This document shows positions 51,404-54,342 of a stretch of 54,342 nucleotides of DNA, in pieces. The DNA is from a bacterium (lineage in GTDB: Bacteria > Patescibacteriota > Dojkabacteria > JAKAPS01 > JAJZLI01). How positions within the stretch are numbered: the first letter of the stretch is position 1; the number at the start of each line of letters is the position of its first letter. Location: NCBI GenBank assembly GCA_027459825.1, contig DAIDGT010000002.1:18288-72629 (forward strand), written 5' to 3'. The notes under the pieces are model-generated. The model did no database searches. It saw only the letters and a program-made list of their open reading frames with translations, and was not told the origin of the DNA. The translations under genes were made by a program, and so were the position numbers.

Positions 51404-52468
51404 TTATTCCGTTCTACCTCTAAATAACCTCAAAACTTCATCAGGATGAGAAGAATAACCTTGAGCATCATCTATTGTAATCTTACCTTCCCTAACAAGA
51501 GAAACCAATGACTTCTCAAGAGAAATCATTCCAAGATCACCACTAGTCTGAATCACATTATCCAATTGATATGTTTTACCCTCTCTTATCATATTTTTAA
51601 CTGCACCAGAGGCAAGAAGTACTTCATAAGCTAACCTTCTACCTCCACCGATAACAGGCAAAAGTCTCTGGGAAACAATTCCTTCAAGTATATCTGCAAG
51701 CTGCATTCTAATTTGAGCCTGCTGTATATCAGGAAAAACATCAATAATCCTATCTATAGTTTGTGCAGCACTATTTGTATGCAAGGTAGCAAATACCAAG
51801 TGACCTGTTTCTGCAATAGTGATAGTTGAAGCTATAGTTTCAAAATCTCTCATTTCTCCAACTAGAACTACTTCAGGATCCTCTCTTAATGCACTTCGTA
51901 GAGCAATATCCCAAGAGTGTGTATCTTCACCGACTTCCCTTTGCTCTATAAGAGATTTACCCTGTGGATATACATATTCAATTGGATCTTCGATAGTAAT
52001 AATATGTTTCGCATCTATAGCATTAATTTCTTGTATTAGAGCTGCAAGAGTAGTTGATTTACCATGTCCAGTTGGCCCAGTCACCAAAACAAGCCCTTGA
52101 GGAAGCTTGGTAAACCGATGCATTATATCAGGGAGCATCAAATCTTCTATTGATCTAATTTTTGAAGGAATTAACCTTAAGGCAAAAGATAAATGACCTT
52201 TCTGATGAAAAACATTTATTCTGAACCTATCCTGAGACTCTTTATATTCATATGAAAAATCTATTTCTTTGTTAACATCTAGAAATTCTTTCTGAGCAGG
52301 AGATAGAAGGGTATCAACAAAACCCTTCAATGTATTTTCATCCAATATATTATTAGATGCATTAACCAAATTACCATCAACTCTAATTAATGGGGGATAA
52401 CCAAACACAAGATGTAAGTCAGAGGCTTTTCTTGAAATAGTTAATTTGAGTAATTCCTGTATATCCAT
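51404..52468 (-). CDS. pilT: Pilus retraction ATPase PilT
   Basis: 354 residues. Hexameric secretion ATPase. Walker A GPTGHGKSTTLAAL, Asp box TIEDPIEYVY, Walker B VVLVGEMRDFETI, His box FATLHTNSAAQTIDRIIDVFP. The C-terminal NMIREGKTYQLDNVIQTS corresponds to the AIRNLIRE retraction motif, which separates it from PilB. It powers pilus retraction and twitching motility. It starts 9 nt after pilB. Confidence 0.95.
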   Translation of the reverse strand: MDIQELLKLTISRKASDLHLVFGYPPLIRVDGNLVNASNNILDENTLKGFVDTLLSPAQKEFLDVNKEIDFSYEYKESQDRFRINVFHQKGHLSFALRLIPSKIRSIEDLMLPDIMHRFTKLPQGLVLVTGPTGHGKSTTLAALIQEINAIDAKHIITIEDPIEYVYPQGKSLIEQREVGEDTHSWDIALRSALREDPEVVLVGEMRDFETIASTITIAETGHLVFATLHTNSAAQTIDRIIDVFPDIQQAQIRMQLADILEGIVSQRLLPVIGGGRRLAYEVLLASGAVKNMIREGKTYQLDNVIQTSGDLGMISLEKSLVSLVREGKITIDDAQGYSSHPDEVLRLFRGRTE

Positions 52469-52477
52469 ATAATCTAA

Positions 52478-54223
52478 CTAAATTTCTTCTTTTGCTACAC
52501 GATAAACTTCTTCAATAGTAGTAACTTGATTCAAAACTTTAAAAAATCCATCTTGAACCAGAGATAACATTCCATTCTTTTTTGCTACTGCATCAATTTC
52601 ATCTGCAGAAGATTTCTTTAAAATAAGGGATCGTATTTCTTCATTAACTACCAAAACCTCAAAAATACCAATTCTACCGAAATATCCAGTATTACCACAA
52701 ACATCACATCCCTTACCTTTGTATAAATATAGCATTTCCTTTTTGCTTTGTGAAGATTCAAAATATTTTGAGATATCTATATTACTACCTTTAAAAGAAT
52801 TTTTAATCTCAGAAATTATAGATTCAGGCACTTCATACTTTTCTTTACACGCAGAACATATTTTTCTAACAAGTCTTTGGGCTACAATAACCTCAACAGT
52901 TGATGAAATCAGAAATGCTTCAATACCCATATCAAGAAGTCTAGGAAGTGCACCTGAAGCAGATGTAGTATGTATTGTAGATAAAACCAAATGACCGGTT
53001 AAGGAAGCTTGCGTAGCAAGCCTTGCAGTCTCTTCATCTCTAATCTCTCCTACCATTATTATATTAGGATCTTGTCTTAAAAAAGCTCTAAGACCAGAAG
53101 CAAAAGTTAAACCAACTTCATCATTAATTTGTACCTGATTAACACCATCTATTTCAATCTCAACAGGATCCTCTAAAGTAACAATATTAACTTCAGGACT
53201 ATTTAAAAATGATAGAGCAGAAGCCAAGGTTTGAGTTTTTCCTGACCCTGTAGGCCCAGTAATTAAAATTATACCTTTAGTTAAACCTAGACTCTTCTTA
53301 AACTCATCATATGCACTCCCCATCATACCCAAATCCTCAAGCTTTGAAATACCTGTTGTTTTACGTAACAGTCTAATAACAATTTTTTCACCATATACAA
53401 CGGGGAGTGAAGAGACTCTTAGGTCAACAATCTCTTGACCAACTTTGATACCAAATCTACCATCCTGAGGAATTCTTTTTTCATCAATTTTCAATTTAGA
53501 CAATATTTTAATCCTAGATACAACAGCAGGAGATAAAGCGACAGGAACCTCTAGTTTTTCAAGAAGAATTCCATCAATTCTATACCTAAATTTTAAAGTA
53601 TTCTTTGTAGGTTCTATATGAACATCAGAAGCTCTAAACTTTACAGCATACTCAAGAACAGTATTTACGATTTTTACTATTGGGGCATTTTTTATTTCAG
53701 AATTCAATGTACTTCCTAAATCCTGCATACTACCAGTAACATCTTCAATATTAAAATCCTGATTAGCCTCTTGCACATCTTCAATAACATTAGTTTCAAT
53801 CTGAGAAGATGTATTTGTGTCTATTATTGAGATAATTTGGTCAGGAATAGATAAAAAAGGTGAAATTATTATTTTATATTTCTGCTGTAGATAATTTACA
53901 AGCTGAATATCAAAAGGATTCTTCATTGCAAGAAGAATTTTGTTATCTTCTCTGCCAAAAGGAAGTACTATGTGTTCTTTAAGTTCTGTTACGGGGATAG
54001 TATTAAAAATATCCCTTGAAATATTAACTCCAGCTAGATCCTTAAACTGAACATTTTCAGCTACAGCCTTAGCCTTAAAAAAATCTATTTGAGATACAAT
54101 CTTGGATTTTTGTAATATAGATTCAACATCAGTGTTACTAGTAATAGCATCAATTCTAATCTGATTAACACTTTTCTGATCAATCTTTCCTTGAGAGAGA
54201 AGTACATCTAATAAATCCATCAC
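52478..54223 (-). CDS. pilB: Pilus extension ATPase PilB
   Basis: 581 residues. N-terminal MshEN-like domain (about residues 1-150), then the GspE/PilB ATPase: DVHIEPTKNTLKFRYRIDGIL, Walker A GPTGSGKTQTL, Walker B IIMVGEIRDEETA, and the zinc-binding CSACKEKY...CDVCGNTG that marks assembly ATPases. It drives pilus polymerisation. First gene of the locus. GTG at 54223 or ATG at 54220 can start it; a TATAAA ends 6 nt before the GTG. Confidence 0.95.
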   Translation of the reverse strand: MMDLLDVLLSQGKIDQKSVNQIRIDAITSNTDVESILQKSKIVSQIDFFKAKAVAENVQFKDLAGVNISRDIFNTIPVTELKEHIVLPFGREDNKILLAMKNPFDIQLVNYLQQKYKIIISPFLSIPDQIISIIDTNTSSQIETNVIEDVQEANQDFNIEDVTGSMQDLGSTLNSEIKNAPIVKIVNTVLEYAVKFRASDVHIEPTKNTLKFRYRIDGILLEKLEVPVALSPAVVSRIKILSKLKIDEKRIPQDGRFGIKVGQEIVDLRVSSLPVVYGEKIVIRLLRKTTGISKLEDLGMMGSAYDEFKKSLGLTKGIILITGPTGSGKTQTLASALSFLNSPEVNIVTLEDPVEIEIDGVNQVQINDEVGLTFASGLRAFLRQDPNIIMVGEIRDEETARLATQASLTGHLVLSTIHTTSASGALPRLLDMGIEAFLISSTVEVIVAQRLVRKICSACKEKYEVPESIISEIKNSFKGSNIDISKYFESSQSKKEMLYLYKGKGCDVCGNTGYFGRIGIFEVLVVNEEIRSLILKKSSADEIDAVAKKNGMLSLVQDGFFKVLNQVTTIEEVYRVAKEEI

Positions 54224-54229
54224 TCTAAA

Positions 54230-54235
54230 TTTATA
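54230..54235 (-). promoter_or_regulatory. -10 element for pilB
   Basis: Minus-strand TATAAA, 6 nt before the GTG at 54223; the -10-to-start sequence closely resembles that before ftsW (TATAAATT followed by AGAGTG). Confidence 0.45.
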
Positions 54236-54276
54236 CTACAAATTTATACTTTTTTAAACACCAAACTTTTCTAATA

Positions 54277-54285
54277 TGATAGAAT
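54277..54285 (+). promoter_or_regulatory. Extended -10 for the gene at the right edge
   Basis: TGA-TAGAAT ending 8 nt before the ATG at 54294; divergent from pilB. Confidence 0.45.
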
Positions 54286-54293
54286 AACAAAAG

Positions 54294-54342
54294 ATGTCAC
54301 AAAGTATAATTTTTCAAACACAAAATGAAGCTGATTTGGATA
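54294..54342 (+). CDS. Start of an unidentified gene, cut by the window edge
   Basis: Open frame reading MSQSIIFQTQNEADLD at the window end. Supported by an extended -10 at 54277 with the spacing seen at other genes here. Too short to identify. Confidence 0.5.
   Translation, partial: MSQSIIFQTQNEADLD

Noticed and set aside
1-54342. UGA recoded to glycine (SR1/Gracilibacteria code)
   Set aside because: UGA terminates ileS, infC, rpmI, pheS and tyrS at the expected protein ends.
1-54342. CRISPR arrays, insertion sequences, prophage or integrase genes
   Set aside because: No regular repeat-spacer arrays, transposase motifs or terminal inverted repeats were seen; the only long direct repeat is the pilin block.

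Overview
The window is dense bacterial chromosomal DNA, strongly AT-rich, with no stretch over about 300 bases lacking a gene. Small genes, stop codons shared between convergent neighbours, tRNAs without encoded CCA, a reduced trigger factor, divergent MurG and FolD, and a many-pilin type IV pilus locus all suggest a Candidate Phyla Radiation (Patescibacteria) genome. This is inference; I cannot name the lineage. UGA is an ordinary stop here (ileS, infC, rpmI, pheS, tyrS), which argues against the SR1/Gracilibacteria code.

Layout. 1-3812 (minus): mutL (cut by the window edge), a membrane protein of unknown function, and mutS. 3876-6430: a membrane glycosyltransferase converging on a mannose-1-phosphate guanylyltransferase. 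6593-12986: ileS (eukaryote-like type), a RodA-like and an FtsW-like polymerase, and murG. 13015-18099: trhO converging on pyrG-dcd-glyA-folD, a set that feeds pyrimidine deoxynucleotides and folate C1 units. 18178-24322: a DUF192 protein, five tRNAs (His, Arg, Arg, Lys, Val), a GT4 glycosyltransferase, two DedA proteins, and an acidic zinc-ribbon protein followed by trigger factor and clpP. 24306-31735: thrS, two unknown genes, then infC-rpmI-rplT-pheS-pheT. 31799-35793: a class A penicillin-binding protein divergent from tyrS, then a 35-residue membrane microprotein. 35800-40316: recG, an RsmD-like methyltransferase, an unrecognised gene on the other strand, then rpmF-nusB-rnc-rpsP. 40326-54223 (minus): a type IV pilus locus, in transcription order pilB, pilT, pilC, major pilin, pilD, four more prepilins, an 870-residue exported Ser/Asn-rich protein, a lone CheY-like receiver, pilM, pilN, pilO. 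A truncated plus-strand gene begins at 54294.

The strongest cross-cutting signal is promoter structure. At least 22 genes have a TATAAT-like -10 hexamer, often with an upstream TG (TGnTAnnnT), ending only 6-13 nt before the start codon. That predicts leaderless or nearly leaderless mRNAs. It also settles several starts (mutL, ileS, rpmF, the zinc-ribbon gene, pilD). Against that background the major pilin gene stands out: its own -10, a full AGGAGGTG Shine-Dalgarno, and an intrinsic terminator right after it. infC also stands out, with no ATG, GTG or TTG available at its 5' end and a probable AUU start.
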